The notes under the pieces are model-generated. The model saw only the letters and a program-made list of their open reading frames with translations, searched no databases and had not been told where the DNA came from. 64,000 nt of DNA from Longispora sp047121295 (lineage in GTDB: Bacteria > Actinomycetota > Actinomycetes > Mycobacteriales > Micromonosporaceae): contig NZ_CP139447.1 of assembly GCF_047121295.1 (NCBI RefSeq), positions 1,302,001-1,366,000 of the forward strand. The letters run 5' to 3'. Each line of letters begins with the position of its first letter. Position 1 is the stretch's first letter. Below are positions 1 through 7,800 of the stretch, one piece after another. A program made the translations under genes and the position numbers.

Positions 1-600
1 GTTGTGCACGGTCAGCGGGGACGGGTAGGACTGCAGCACGATCCGCGCGTCGGGCTGCCCGGCGTCGGCGAGCGCGCCGCGCACCTGGGCGAGCACCGAG
101 TCGAGCCGGGGCCGCAGCGCCGTGAGCCGTTCGGCGACCTTCGGGGTCCACTCGTCCTTGCAGCTCGCGGTGCTCAGCGCGTACCCGACGGCGCAGTCGG
201 TGACGATCTCGGTGAACCCGACGTCGTTGGCGCCGACCGTGATCAGGACCAGTTTGATCCGGTACTGCCCCGCCGCCGCCCGCAGCGCCTGCACCTGCGG
301 CGGCTCCCCGCCCTGGCCCCGGACCAGCACGTCGGCCGTCTCCGCGCCCGAGCACGCGAGGTTGACGACGTTGGTGCCCGGGATCTGCGCGGCGGCGAGC
401 TGGGAGTGGTCGGAGCGGTGGCAGGTGGCGTTCGCCCCGTCGTGGTAGTCGCCGGCCCCCTCGCCGGAGGCGATGCTGTCGCCGAGCGCCACGACGGCGT
501 CCAGCGCGGGCGGGGGAGCGGTCGGCGGGGGAGCCGCCCCCGCCGCCCCCGGGGTCAGGAGCAGCGCGGCGAACGGCAGGAGGGCCAGCCGGATCCTCAA
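1..600 (-). CDS. Secreted SGNH/GDSL hydrolase (3' end cut by window)
   Basis: Secreted esterase/lipase-like hydrolase of the SGNH superfamily; substrate unknown. Read on the minus strand from a TTG at 600, chosen because GGAAGGGG lies 6 nt upstream and the first residues MRIRLALLPFAALLL form a signal peptide ending near the Ala-rich stretch at residues 18-28. The catalytic block GDSIASGEGAGDY puts the nucleophile at Ser42, and the block III motif GAND gives the oxyanion Asn125. Cysteines at about 60 and 83 suggest disulfides. All 200 visible codons are open and in frame; the C-terminal Asp/His block lies beyond the window. The gene diverges from the MFS gene at 801 across about 200 nt. Confidence 0.85.
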   Translation of the reverse strand, partial: MRIRLALLPFAALLLTPGAAGAAPPPTAPPPALDAVVALGDSIASGEGAGDYHDGANATCHRSDHSQLAAAQIPGTNVVNLACSGAETADVLVRGQGGEPPQVQALRAAAGQYRIKLVLITVGANDVGFTEIVTDCAVGYALSTASCKDEWTPKVAERLTALRPRLDSVLAQVRGALADAGQPDARIVLQSYPSPLTVHN

Positions 601-800
601 TGTGTACCCCTTCCATAGTCGTATGACCGCTTTCTACGGTATTGAGGCCTTGATCACTACCTGTTCTGGAGATCCCGGCCACTTGTCCGTGACCGGCCCC
701 GACGAGTCGATCTACGATGGCTGGGCTAAGGGCTCACCATGAGCACGCGCTGGGGGTGGGGCTGCGCGTCTCTTTCGCACGCCGTCGAAAGGGATGTTCC

Positions 801-2048
801 TTGGCTGCCCTGGCCGCATACCGGGGGCTGTGGTCCACGACCGGACCCGGCTTCCTCCTGCTCGCGTTCCTCGCCCGACTGCCCGCCGCGATGGGCGTCG
901 TCGGCACGCTCACCCTCGTCGTGACCACCACCGACAGCCTCACGGCCGCCGGCGTCGCCGCCGGTGCGCTCGGCGTCGGCTCCGCGCTCGGCGGGCCGGT
1001 GGTGGGCTCGCTCGCCGACCGGTACGGCCAGCGGCTCGTCGGGACCGCCGCCGCCCTGACCGACGCCCTCGCCTACGCCGCCCTCCTCTACTCGGCCCTC
1101 AGCCACGCCCCGCTCGCCGTCACGGCCGGCGCGGCGGCGCTCGCCGGGTTCGCCACCCCGCAGGTCGGGCCGCTGGTCCGGGTGCGCTGGGCGGCCCTGC
1201 TCGGCGAGCGCGGCCAGCAGCGGATGATGCCGACCGCGATGTCGTACGAGGGCACCGCGGACGAGACCGCGTACATCACCGGGCCGGCGCTGGTGGGGGT
1301 GCTCGCCCTCACCGGGTACCCGACCCTGCCGCTGATCGGCGCGATCGTCCTGCTCCTGGTCGCAGGCACCCTGTTCGCGGTCCACCCCACCGCGCCGCCG
1401 GTGCTCCGGGTGCCGTCCGACGCCCCGAGGGACCGGCTGACCCCGGACCTGTGGGGCCTGGTGGCGGCCATGGTGTTCATCGGCGTCATCTTCGGTGCCA
1501 CCCAGACCGGCATCACGGCCCTGGCCAAGGACCTCGGCGAGACCGGGGCCGGCGGCCTGGTGTACGCGATGATGGGCGTCGGCAGCATCCTCGCCGGCCT
1601 GCTCACGGCCACCCTGCCGGCCCGGTTCCGGGTCTCGCTGCGCTATGTCGTGTTCGCCGGCGCGCTGTTCGTCGGGGCGGGCTCGCTGCTGCTGGTCGAC
1701 TCGCTCGGCACCGCGATGGCGGCGCTGGCCCTCCTCGGGGTGGCCGTCGCGCCGTACCTGATCACGGTGTACATCCTGGCCGAACGGATCACCGTCGCCC
1801 GCCGGGCCGGCGCGGCCATGACGCTGCTGGCCAGCGGCACGGTCGCCGGCAACGCGGTCGGCTCGGCGCTCTCGGGCGTCCTCGCCGACCGGTACGGCTA
1901 CGCCGGCGCGTTCACCGTGCCCGTCGTCGCCGGGCTGTTCGCGGTGCTCCTCGCCGCCGGCACGGCGCCCGGGCTGCGCCGGCTCCTCGCGACCGGGTCG
2001 CCGTCGGTCCCTCGCGCGGCGGAACAGGAACTCACCGCCCGGCGGTAG
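801..2048 (+). CDS. MFS transporter
   Basis: Major facilitator superfamily permease of 415 residues with about 12 hydrophobic segments. The loop between TM2 and TM3 carries the classical signature GSLADRYGQR, and a matching loop GVLADRYGYAG occurs in the second half. This is the arrangement of drug/sugar exporters, but the substrate cannot be read from sequence. I take the TTG at 801 as start: AAAGGGA lies 7-8 nt before it and hydrophobicity begins there. The frame is open back to an ATG at 717, but the extra 28 residues are Arg/His-rich and unlike a membrane protein N-terminus. It ends convergently with the gene at 2124. Confidence 0.8.
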   Translation: MAALAAYRGLWSTTGPGFLLLAFLARLPAAMGVVGTLTLVVTTTDSLTAAGVAAGALGVGSALGGPVVGSLADRYGQRLVGTAAALTDALAYAALLYSALSHAPLAVTAGAAALAGFATPQVGPLVRVRWAALLGERGQQRMMPTAMSYEGTADETAYITGPALVGVLALTGYPTLPLIGAIVLLLVAGTLFAVHPTAPPVLRVPSDAPRDRLTPDLWGLVAAMVFIGVIFGATQTGITALAKDLGETGAGGLVYAMMGVGSILAGLLTATLPARFRVSLRYVVFAGALFVGAGSLLLVDSLGTAMAALALLGVAVAPYLITVYILAERITVARRAGAAMTLLASGTVAGNAVGSALSGVLADRYGYAGAFTVPVVAGLFAVLLAAGTAPGLRRLLATGSPSVPRAAEQELTARR

Positions 2049-2053
2049 CGTCC

Positions 2054-2090
2054 GACCCGGCCGCCGCCCGCTCAGGGCAGTGGCCGGGTC
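2054..2090. terminator. Hairpin between convergent genes
   Basis: GACCCGGCC (2054-2062) and GGCCGGGTC (2082-2090) form a perfect 9-bp stem just after the MFS stop and before the convergent gene ending at 2124. There is no T-run, as is common for actinobacterial terminators. Confidence 0.4.
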
Positions 2091-2123
2091 CGCCCGGCCC
2101 CGCCGCTCGGCCCGGCGGCCGGG

Positions 2124-2843
2124 TCAGCAGCCGCCCGTCACCGTCGTCGCCGAGGACAGCATCCGGCCGTCGGAGAGCTTCACCGACACGTACCACGCGA
2201 TGGCGGCGAAGGTCGGCTCCGTGTAGGTGCTACCGGTGAACGACTTCGGCCCGCCGGCCATCCGGCTGAACTGCCAGCTCCCGCCGAGGTCGTCCCGGCG
2301 CGCGTACAGGCTGGCCTCGGTCGCCGTGCCGCCCACCACGGTCGCGCTGACGGCGACGCTCCACGAGGAGGCGTTGCACTCGGGGGTGCCGGACGCGCTG
2401 ACCGTCACCCCGGTGCCCCCGGTGGTCGGCACGCTGGTCGGCGGCTTGGACACCGGCGGCTGACCGCCCGGCGTGCTCCGGGCCGACGCCGACGCCGTGG
2501 CCGACGACGACGCGCCCGGCGTCGGGCTGGGGGACCGGGTGGCCGTGGCCCGGGCCCGCAGTACGGCCGTCTGCGAGTCGAGGGCCCCCGAGCCGGGCGG
2601 CGCGATCACGCCCGGGGTGTCGTTGGAGCCGTGACCGCCCGGCTCGGCCAGCAACTCGCCCGTGGACGAGGCGACCAGGAACAGCATCAGTGCGCAGAAC
2701 AGGAACCAGGCCAGCTCGGACCGCCGGGACAGGATCGTCCGGGGCGGCTGGCGGCGGTGCAGGCCGATCCAGCTGCCGCCCGGCGCGGCGTCGACCACCG
2801 CGGCCAGTTCTCCCGTTGCGAATGGGTGTTCCGTCGGCGTCAC
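2124..2843 (-). CDS. Membrane-anchored hypothetical protein with Ser/Thr/Pro linker
   Basis: I do not recognise this 239-residue protein. A basic N-terminal stretch (residues 28-42) precedes one membrane segment (WFLFCALMLFLVASS, about 46-60). A Ser/Thr/Ala/Pro-rich linker follows (about 95-135), and then an extracytoplasmic domain of about 100 residues containing two cysteines (C in PECNASSW and the C-terminal TGGC) that could form a disulfide. The layout suggests a type II surface protein with a small beta-rich domain that may bind ligand or cell wall. The ATG at 2843 is the only good start. It ends convergently with the MFS gene. Confidence 0.65.
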   Translation of the reverse strand: MTPTEHPFATGELAAVVDAAPGGSWIGLHRRQPPRTILSRRSELAWFLFCALMLFLVASSTGELLAEPGGHGSNDTPGVIAPPGSGALDSQTAVLRARATATRSPSPTPGASSSATASASARSTPGGQPPVSKPPTSVPTTGGTGVTVSASGTPECNASSWSVAVSATVVGGTATEASLYARRDDLGGSWQFSRMAGGPKSFTGSTYTEPTFAAIAWYVSVKLSDGRMLSSATTVTGGC

Positions 2844-2941
2844 GCCGCCCTACTTCCCCGCGCCCCAGCCGATCATGCAGTGACATGCATCGATTCGACA
2901 ATGTCGCGCGGGGTCACCCCGTGTCAAGGAGCGGAAACGGA

Positions 2942-2979
2942 GAAGTTGCCGTCATCCGGGTCAGGATGACGACAACTTC
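2942..2979 (-). terminator. Terminator hairpin downstream of ahpD
   Basis: GAAGTTGCCGTCATCC (2942-2957) pairs with GGATGACGACAACTTC (2964-2979) with one mismatch around a 6-nt loop, 14 bp beyond the ahpD stop. It should end the ahpC-ahpD transcript. Confidence 0.6.
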
Positions 2980-2992
2980 CCGTGCGAAGTCG

Positions 2993-3523
2993 TTACGCCA
3001 GCGCGGTTTCCGCGTCGAGGGTGACCGAGGCGGCGTGCACGACGGCGGCGATCCGCAGCGCGTCGTGGATCGCGTCCCGGCCGAGGCCGGCCTTGATCAG
3101 CGCCTTCTCGTGCGACTCCAGGCAGACCCCGCAGCCGGTGATGGCGGAGACGGCCAGGCACCACAGCTCGAAGTCCACCTTGTCCACGCCGGGCTGGCCG
3201 ATGACGGACATCCGCAGCCGGGCGGGCAGGGTCTGGTACGCCTCGTCGCCGATCAGGTGCTTGGCGCGGTAGTACACGTTGTTCATGGCCATGATGGACG
3301 CGGCGGCCTTGGCGGCCTCGACGGCCTCGGGCTTGAGCCGGTCGGCGGCCTCGGCGGCGATCTCGCGGATCACCCGCGGGCTGCGGGCCGCGATCGCGCA
3401 GGCCAGCGCCGCGCCCCAGGCCTGCTGCTCCGGCAGGGTGGCGTTGCCGAGCACAGAGCCCAGGTTGAGCTTGGTGTCCTTCGCGTACGCCGGCAGGGCG
3501 TCCTTCAGGGTGTCGAGACCCAC
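2993..3523 (-). CDS. ahpD: Alkyl hydroperoxide reductase AhpD
   Basis: AhpD is the cytoplasmic adaptor that reduces oxidised AhpC, drawing electrons from lipoylated dehydrogenase subunits in mycobacteria. The protein has 176 residues, close to the size of the Mycobacterium protein. The active-site signature GCGVCLESH gives Cys131, Cys134 and His138, and Glu119 sits in the matching place for the proton relay. The helical fold and the start MGLDTLKDALP fit the family. It lies 64 nt downstream of ahpC on the same strand, separated by a strong hairpin (3553-3579), so the two are co-transcribed but probably not in equal amounts. Confidence 0.93.
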   Translation of the reverse strand: MGLDTLKDALPAYAKDTKLNLGSVLGNATLPEQQAWGAALACAIAARSPRVIREIAAEAADRLKPEAVEAAKAAASIMAMNNVYYRAKHLIGDEAYQTLPARLRMSVIGQPGVDKVDFELWCLAVSAITGCGVCLESHEKALIKAGLGRDAIHDALRIAAVVHAASVTLDAETALA

Positions 3524-3552
3524 GGGGTGGTTCCTTTCGCGCGAACGAGGAA

Positions 3553-3579
3553 AGGAGGGGGCCCGAAAGGCCCCCTCCT
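3553..3579 (-). other. Hairpin between ahpC and ahpD
   Basis: AGGAGGGGGCC (3553-3563) and GGCCCCCTCCT (3569-3579) form a perfect 11-bp stem with a 5-nt loop in the 64-nt gap. No T-run follows on the minus strand. It could be a leaky terminator or a 3' stabiliser that keeps AhpC (the consumed peroxidase) above AhpD. Confidence 0.45.
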
Positions 3580-3587
3580 CGGGAGAA

Positions 3588-4139
3588 CTAGCTGGCCATC
3601 AGGGTCTTGACGTCGAGGGTGTCGCCGCCCTTGTTCCAGTTGCACGGGCACAGCTCGTCGGTCTGCAGCGCGTCGAGGACCCGCAGGACCTCCGCGACGT
3701 TGCGGCCCACGGAACCGGCCGTGACCATGGCGAACTGGATCTCGTTGTTCGGGTCGACGATGAACGTCGCGCGCTGCGCCACGCCGTCCTCGCCCAGGAT
3801 GCCGCAGGCCTCCGACAGCTCGCGCTTGATGTCCGACAGCATCGGGAAGGGCAGCTCGCGCAGGTCCGGGTGGTCCTTGCGCCACGCGAAGTGCACGAAC
3901 TCGTTGTCCACGGAGGCGCCCAGCACCTGCGCGTCACGGTCGGCGAACTCGCCGTTCAGTCGGCCGAACTCGGCGATCTCGGTCGGACAGATGAAGGTGA
4001 AGTCCTTCGGCCAGAAGAAGACGACGCGCCACTTGCCCTCGTGGGACTTGTTCGTGATGGTCTCGAAGGCGTTGTCGGCGTCGAGCGACACGCAGGCGGT
4101 CAGCTCGTAGGCCGGGAAGTGGTCACCAACGGTAAGCAC
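3588..4139 (-). CDS. ahpC: Peroxiredoxin AhpC
   Basis: Typical 2-Cys peroxiredoxin that reduces alkyl and hydrogen peroxides and peroxynitrite, 183 residues. The peroxidatic cysteine is Cys51 in FTFICPTE. The C-terminal CPC (Cys164, Cys166) gives the resolving cysteine plus the extra one found in actinobacterial AhpC. The start is GTG at 4139, with AGGAG 7 nt upstream. It heads the ahpC-ahpD operon. No oxyR is adjacent, so control by OxyR or another peroxide regulator cannot be shown from this window. Confidence 0.95.
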   Translation of the reverse strand: MLTVGDHFPAYELTACVSLDADNAFETITNKSHEGKWRVVFFWPKDFTFICPTEIAEFGRLNGEFADRDAQVLGASVDNEFVHFAWRKDHPDLRELPFPMLSDIKRELSEACGILGEDGVAQRATFIVDPNNEIQFAMVTAGSVGRNVAEVLRVLDALQTDELCPCNWNKGGDTLDVKTLMAS

Positions 4140-4250
4140 AGAGGTTCTCCTGTAGGGCGGTTGATTGGAGTCATTCCAGATTGTGCCCTACGGGAGCGGA
4201 AATCGCCCACGGGGGCGACACTAGTATGAAGTAGCTCACATCTGTCCCGT

Positions 4251-4273
4251 TATCTGGGAGTGATTTCCAGATA
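4251..4273. promoter_or_regulatory. Palindrome upstream of the cimA leader peptide
   Basis: TATCTGG (4251-4257) and CCAGATA (4267-4273) are perfect 7-bp arms around a 9-nt centre. They lie 27 nt before the leader peptide start at 4301. This could be a repressor operator or a 5' UTR stem. Confidence 0.4.
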
Positions 4274-4300
4274 GCCGGACGTTCTGGGAAGGTTGCCTGT

Positions 4301-4336
4301 GTGACCAGCCTGCTCATTATTGGCCCGGCGCGCTGA
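4301..4336 (+). CDS. Branched-chain leader peptide (MTSLLIIGPAR)
   Basis: An 11-codon reading frame starts with GTG and ends at TGA 4334-4336. GGAAGG lies 8 nt before the start. Codons 4-7 are Leu-Leu-Ile-Ile in a row. The stop codon sits inside the first arm of a perfect hairpin, and a terminator with a T-run follows before cimA. A ribosome stalled on the Leu/Ile codons would cover the first arm. This is the layout of amino-acid-controlled attenuation. The frame is too short to be found by normal gene calling. Confidence 0.7.
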   Translation: MTSLLIIGPAR

Positions 4337-4394
4337 CTTCGAGACCGACCTCGTCAGCGCGCAGACCTTCCGCACCCCGCGGAGGGTCTTTTTT
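4328..4394 (+). promoter_or_regulatory. Transcription attenuator of cimA
   Basis: First hairpin: GCGCGCTGAC (4328-4337) pairs perfectly with GTCAGCGCGC (4353-4362). Terminator hairpin: AGACCTTCCGC (4363-4373) pairs with GCGGAGGGTCT (4379-4389) with one G-U pair, followed by TTTTTT (4389-4394). The loop of the first hairpin contains AGACCGACCTC (4342-4352), a partial copy of the terminator 5' arm that can pair 8 of 11 positions with the 3' arm. It is therefore a candidate antiterminator once the first hairpin is opened by a stalled ribosome. Confidence 0.7.
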
Positions 4395-4420
4395 GTTGCA
4401 GGAATCCTCTGGAGTAAACG

Positions 4421-6019
4421 ATGGACTTCCAGGTCTTTGACACGACATTGCGTGACGGCGCCCAGCGGGAGGGCATCACGTACTCGGTGGTGGACAAGCT
4501 CGCCGTCGCCCGGCTGCTCGACGAGTTCGGCGTGGGGTTCATCGAGGGCGGCTGGCCCGGCGCGATGCCCAAGGACACCGAGTTCTTCCGCCGGGCCCGC
4601 GACGAGCTCCAGCTGAAACACGCGGTCATGGTCGCCTTCGGGGCCACCCGCAAGGCCGGCACGACGGCCGCCGACGACCCGCAGGTCCGGGCCCTGCTGG
4701 ACGCCGAGACCCCGGCCATCGCCCTCGTCGCGAAGGCCGACCTGCGGCACGTCGAGCGCGCGCTGCGGACCACCCCGGAAGAGAACCTCGCCATGGTGTA
4801 CGACACGGTCACGCACCTCGTCGCCGAGGGCCGCCGGGTGTTCGTGGACTGCGAGCACTTCTACGACGGGTTCCGCTTCGACCCGGCGTACACGAAAAGG
4901 GTCGTGGAGAAGGCTCTGGAAGCAGGGGCCGAACGCGTCGTGCTGTGTGACACCAACGGCGGCTCCCTGCCGTCCGGCGTGAGCCGGGCCATCGCGGAGC
5001 TGGGCGTCGACCCGGCGCTGCTCGGCATGCACGCCCAGAACGACACCTCCTGCGCGGTGGCCAACACCATCGCGGCCGTGGAGGCCGGCGTCCGGCACGT
5101 CCAGGGCACGGCCAACGGCTACGGCGAGCGACCCGGCAACGCGGACCTGTTCGCCGTCGTCGGCAACCTCGCCCTCAAACTCGGGCTCCCCGTGCTACCG
5201 CCGGGGTGCCTCGAGCAGATGGCGCGGGTCTCCCACGCCATCGCGGAGATCGCCAACATCGCACCCGACACCCACCAGGCCTATGTCGGGCACGCGGCCT
5301 TCGCTCACAAGGCGGGGCTGCACGCGAGCGCGATCAAGGTCGATCCGGAGCTGTACAACCATGTGGATCCGACCACCGTCGGCAATGACATGCGCATCCT
5401 GATCACCGAGATGGCCGGCCGGGCCAGCATCGAGCTCAAATCCCGTGAGCTCGGACTGGACCTGGCCGGCCAACCCACTGTACTCACCGCCGTCGCCGAC
5501 AGGGTCAAGTCCCTGGAGGCGCAGGGCTGGTCGTTCGAGGCCGCCGACGCGTCGTTCGCGCTGCTGGTGCGGTCCGCGCTCGGCGAGGTGAAGGCCCCGT
5601 TCGACCTGGAGTCCTACCGGGTGATCGTCGAGCACCGCCCCGACGGGGCCGTGGTCTCCGAGGCCACGGTCAAGATCGTGGTCGACGGGCAGCGGACCAT
5701 CGCCACCGCCGAGGGCAACGGCCCGGTCAACGCCCTCGACCAGGCGCTCCGCCTCGCGCTGGTGGAGTTCTACCCGGCCCTGTCGTCCCTGGAGCTGGTC
5801 GACTACAAGGTCCGGATCCTGGCCGGCTCGCACGGCACGGACGCCGTCACCCGGGTGCTCGTCGAGTCCACGCACCGGGACGCCGAGCTGACCACCGTCG
5901 GGGTGCACGGCAACATCGTCGAGGCCAGTTGGCTGGCCCTGGTGGACGCGCTGACCCACGCGCTCCAGCAGGGCGGCGACCAGGCCCAGCACCGGGGCGG
6001 CGGCCGGAACCGGCCCTGA
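4421..6019 (+). CDS. cimA: (R)-citramalate synthase CimA
   Basis: Condenses pyruvate with acetyl-CoA to (R)-citramalate, the threonine-independent entry to isoleucine synthesis. The 532-residue protein begins VFDTTLRDGAQREG, the metal-binding and catalytic signature of the 2-isopropylmalate/homocitrate synthase family. It has the metal-site HAQND and AGLHASAIK motifs, and a C-terminal LeuA-type regulatory domain (about residues 390-510). Early GWPGAMPKDTEFF and HEHFYDGF-like DCEHFYDGF segments are typical of CimA rather than LeuA. LeuCD, which can process citramalate, is encoded at 14.6 kb. Expression is probably controlled by the Leu/Ile leader just upstream. Confidence 0.92.
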   Translation: MDFQVFDTTLRDGAQREGITYSVVDKLAVARLLDEFGVGFIEGGWPGAMPKDTEFFRRARDELQLKHAVMVAFGATRKAGTTAADDPQVRALLDAETPAIALVAKADLRHVERALRTTPEENLAMVYDTVTHLVAEGRRVFVDCEHFYDGFRFDPAYTKRVVEKALEAGAERVVLCDTNGGSLPSGVSRAIAELGVDPALLGMHAQNDTSCAVANTIAAVEAGVRHVQGTANGYGERPGNADLFAVVGNLALKLGLPVLPPGCLEQMARVSHAIAEIANIAPDTHQAYVGHAAFAHKAGLHASAIKVDPELYNHVDPTTVGNDMRILITEMAGRASIELKSRELGLDLAGQPTVLTAVADRVKSLEAQGWSFEAADASFALLVRSALGEVKAPFDLESYRVIVEHRPDGAVVSEATVKIVVDGQRTIATAEGNGPVNALDQALRLALVEFYPALSSLELVDYKVRILAGSHGTDAVTRVLVESTHRDAELTTVGVHGNIVEASWLALVDALTHALQQGGDQAQHRGGGRNRP

Positions 6020-6057
6020 CCCGGGCTGTTCCAGGCCCTGGCGCGGGCCGTCCCGGA

Positions 6058-6083
6058 CCTGACCCGGCCTCGGCTGGGTCAGG
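6058..6083. terminator. Bidirectional terminator hairpin
   Basis: CCTGACCC (6058-6065) and GGGTCAGG (6076-6083) form a perfect 8-bp stem between the convergent cimA and the gene ending at 6079. The second arm contains that gene's stop codon. Confidence 0.5.
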
Positions 6084-6843
6084 CGGCCGGGGCCGGCGCG
6101 GTCGCGAGCAGCCGGTCGCAGGCCTCCACCAGGCGGTCGCGGAGCGGGGCCGCCCGGTCCGCGAACGCCCGCTGGTGGGTCACGTACTCGGCCCGCCCGC
6201 CCGGCGTCTCGATCCGCACGGGCGGGTAGCCGAGATCCGCCAGGTCGTACGGGCTGGCCCGCATGTCCAGCGTCCGGACGTCGCGGGCCAGCTCGAAACA
6301 GTCCACGACGAGCTCGGCCGGTACGAGCGGGGCCAGCTTGTACGCCCACTTGTACAGGTCCATGTTCGCGTGCAGGCACCCCGGCTGCTCGTTGTCGCGC
6401 TGGGTCTCCCGGCTCGGCTGGAGCAGGTTCAGGCTCCGCGCGGGCGGCGTGAAGAACCGGAACGCGTCGAAGTGCGAGCACCGGACGTTCTGCGCGTCGA
6501 CGAAGGCGGCGAGCTCGTCGGGGGCCATCCGCAGCGGTACCGGATGACGGGTTTCGGTGTCCCTGTAGACCATCGCCCACTCGTGCAGGCCGAAGCAGCC
6601 CAGGTGCGGGGGCCGGTCGCGGGTGGCGGCGAGCAGGTCGCGGACCCACGCGATCCGGGCGCGTTCCTTGTCGGTGGGCGGCCGGTCGAAGCCGGGGAAC
6701 CAGGCGCGCAGCTGGTTGGGCCGGTAGTTGTAGTAGGTGAACAGGAAGTCCTCGACGGGGTGCTTGATCCCCCGGGCGCGGCGTTCCAGGTGCGCGGCGA
6801 CGAGCGCGTCCACCCGCGCCTCGTGCGCCACCCGCCTGTCCAC
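6079..6843 (-). CDS. Conserved actinobacterial protein, often named 3-methyladenine DNA glycosylase
   Basis: A 254-residue soluble protein that I recognise as a conserved actinobacterial family usually labelled 3-methyladenine DNA glycosylase. I see no helix-hairpin-helix or other repair motif that proves this activity. Conserved-looking blocks are HPVEDFLFTYYNYRPNQL near residue 28, GCFGLHEWAMVY near 80, CSHFDAFRFF near 125 and LHANMDLYKW near 155. His, Asp and Cys are rich in these blocks, so a metal or nucleotide pocket is possible. Start GTG at 6843. It diverges from the gene at 7027, with a tandem 13-bp repeat (CGGTCCCGAAGCC twice) just upstream of its start. Confidence 0.6.
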   Translation of the reverse strand: MDRRVAHEARVDALVAAHLERRARGIKHPVEDFLFTYYNYRPNQLRAWFPGFDRPPTDKERARIAWVRDLLAATRDRPPHLGCFGLHEWAMVYRDTETRHPVPLRMAPDELAAFVDAQNVRCSHFDAFRFFTPPARSLNLLQPSRETQRDNEQPGCLHANMDLYKWAYKLAPLVPAELVVDCFELARDVRTLDMRASPYDLADLGYPPVRIETPGGRAEYVTHQRAFADRAAPLRDRLVEACDRLLATAPAPAA

Positions 6844-7026
6844 GCGCCGATCCCCTCGCCGGTCCCGAAGCCCCGGTCCCGAAGCCCGAAGCCGATGCCG
6901 AAGTTACCGGAGCGTCCCGGCCGTCCGGGTCGCCAGGACGGGTGAATGTGACCCGCGAGGGCTCCAACCAGGCGGAGAGATAGATTCTGGGGTACCGAAT
7001 CTGCTCTGGCCAAGGGACTTATCACA

Positions 7027-7800
7027 GTGCGTATTGCCCGGTTTGCCCATGCGGGTGGCATGTCGTTCGGGGTGGTGGAGGGCGACCAGTCTCCCACCAT
7101 CGCCGAGCTGGACGGGCACCCGTTCGGTCGGCTCACGTTCACCGGTCAGCGGTGGGCGCTCGCCGACGTGCGGCTGCTCGCCCCGATGCTGCCCAGCAAG
7201 ATCGTGTGCGTGGGTCGTAACTATGCTGATCATGCTCGCGAGCTGGGAAACGACGTCCCGACCGAGCCGTTGCTGTTCCTCAAGCCGTCGACCACGATCA
7301 TCGGCCCGAACGACGCCATCTCCCTGCCGCCGCAGTCCCAGCAGGTCGAGCACGAGGCCGAGCTGGCCATCGTGATCGGGCTGCCCGGCGCGCGCCGGGT
7401 CGACCGGGCGGAGGCGGAGAAGGCCATCTTCGGGTACTCGATCGCCAACGACGTGACGGCCCGTGACCTGCAGAAGAAGGATGTCCAGTTCACCCGGGCC
7501 AAGGGTTTCGACTCGTTCTGCCCGTTCGGGCCGTGGATCGAGACCGAGCTGGACTGGCGCGACCTCGAGGTGCGCTGCGAGGTGAACGACGAGGTCCGCC
7601 AGCTGGGCCGGACAAAGGACATGGTGTTCGACGTGCCGACTCTGGTCTCCTATGTCTCACACGTGATGACCCTGTTGCCGGGCGACGTGATCCTGACGGG
7701 TACCCCTGCGGGCGTCAGCGAACTGAACGCCGGCGACTCTGTGACCGTCTCCATCGAGGGCCTGGGCGCCCTCACGAACAAGGTTGTGGAACTTGTCTGA
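7027..7800 (+). CDS. Fumarylacetoacetate hydrolase family protein
   Basis: Cytoplasmic metal-dependent hydrolase/decarboxylase/isomerase of the FAH superfamily, 257 residues. The N-terminal cap is about residues 1-55 and the catalytic FAH fold runs from SKIVCVGRNYADHARE onward. Metal-binding acidic residues occur in EHEAELAIVIG and YSIANDVTARDLQ, and the C-terminal GDVILTGTPAGV loop is typical. The exact substrate (acylpyruvate or oxaloacetate type) cannot be assigned. The GTG start at 7027 follows AAGGGA by 9 nt. It overlaps the start of gltX by 8 nt and is likely translationally coupled to it, an arrangement common in this phylum. Confidence 0.88.
   Translation: MRIARFAHAGGMSFGVVEGDQSPTIAELDGHPFGRLTFTGQRWALADVRLLAPMLPSKIVCVGRNYADHARELGNDVPTEPLLFLKPSTTIIGPNDAISLPPQSQQVEHEAELAIVIGLPGARRVDRAEAEKAIFGYSIANDVTARDLQKKDVQFTRAKGFDSFCPFGPWIETELDWRDLEVRCEVNDEVRQLGRTKDMVFDVPTLVSYVSHVMTLLPGDVILTGTPAGVSELNAGDSVTVSIEGLGALTNKVVELV

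Noticed and set aside
4..618. Plus-strand frame at the window start
   Set aside because: It is antisense to the SGNH hydrolase, whose signal peptide and GDS/GAND motifs are clear on the minus strand.
4140..4420. T-box riboswitch upstream of cimA
   Set aside because: No T-box sequence (AGGGTGGNACCGCG-like) or specifier loop; the short peptide with LLII and paired hairpins explains the terminator better.
4250..5098. 282-codon minus-strand frame over the cimA leader
   Set aside because: It is antisense to cimA and its leader, with shadow composition and no homology that I can recognise.
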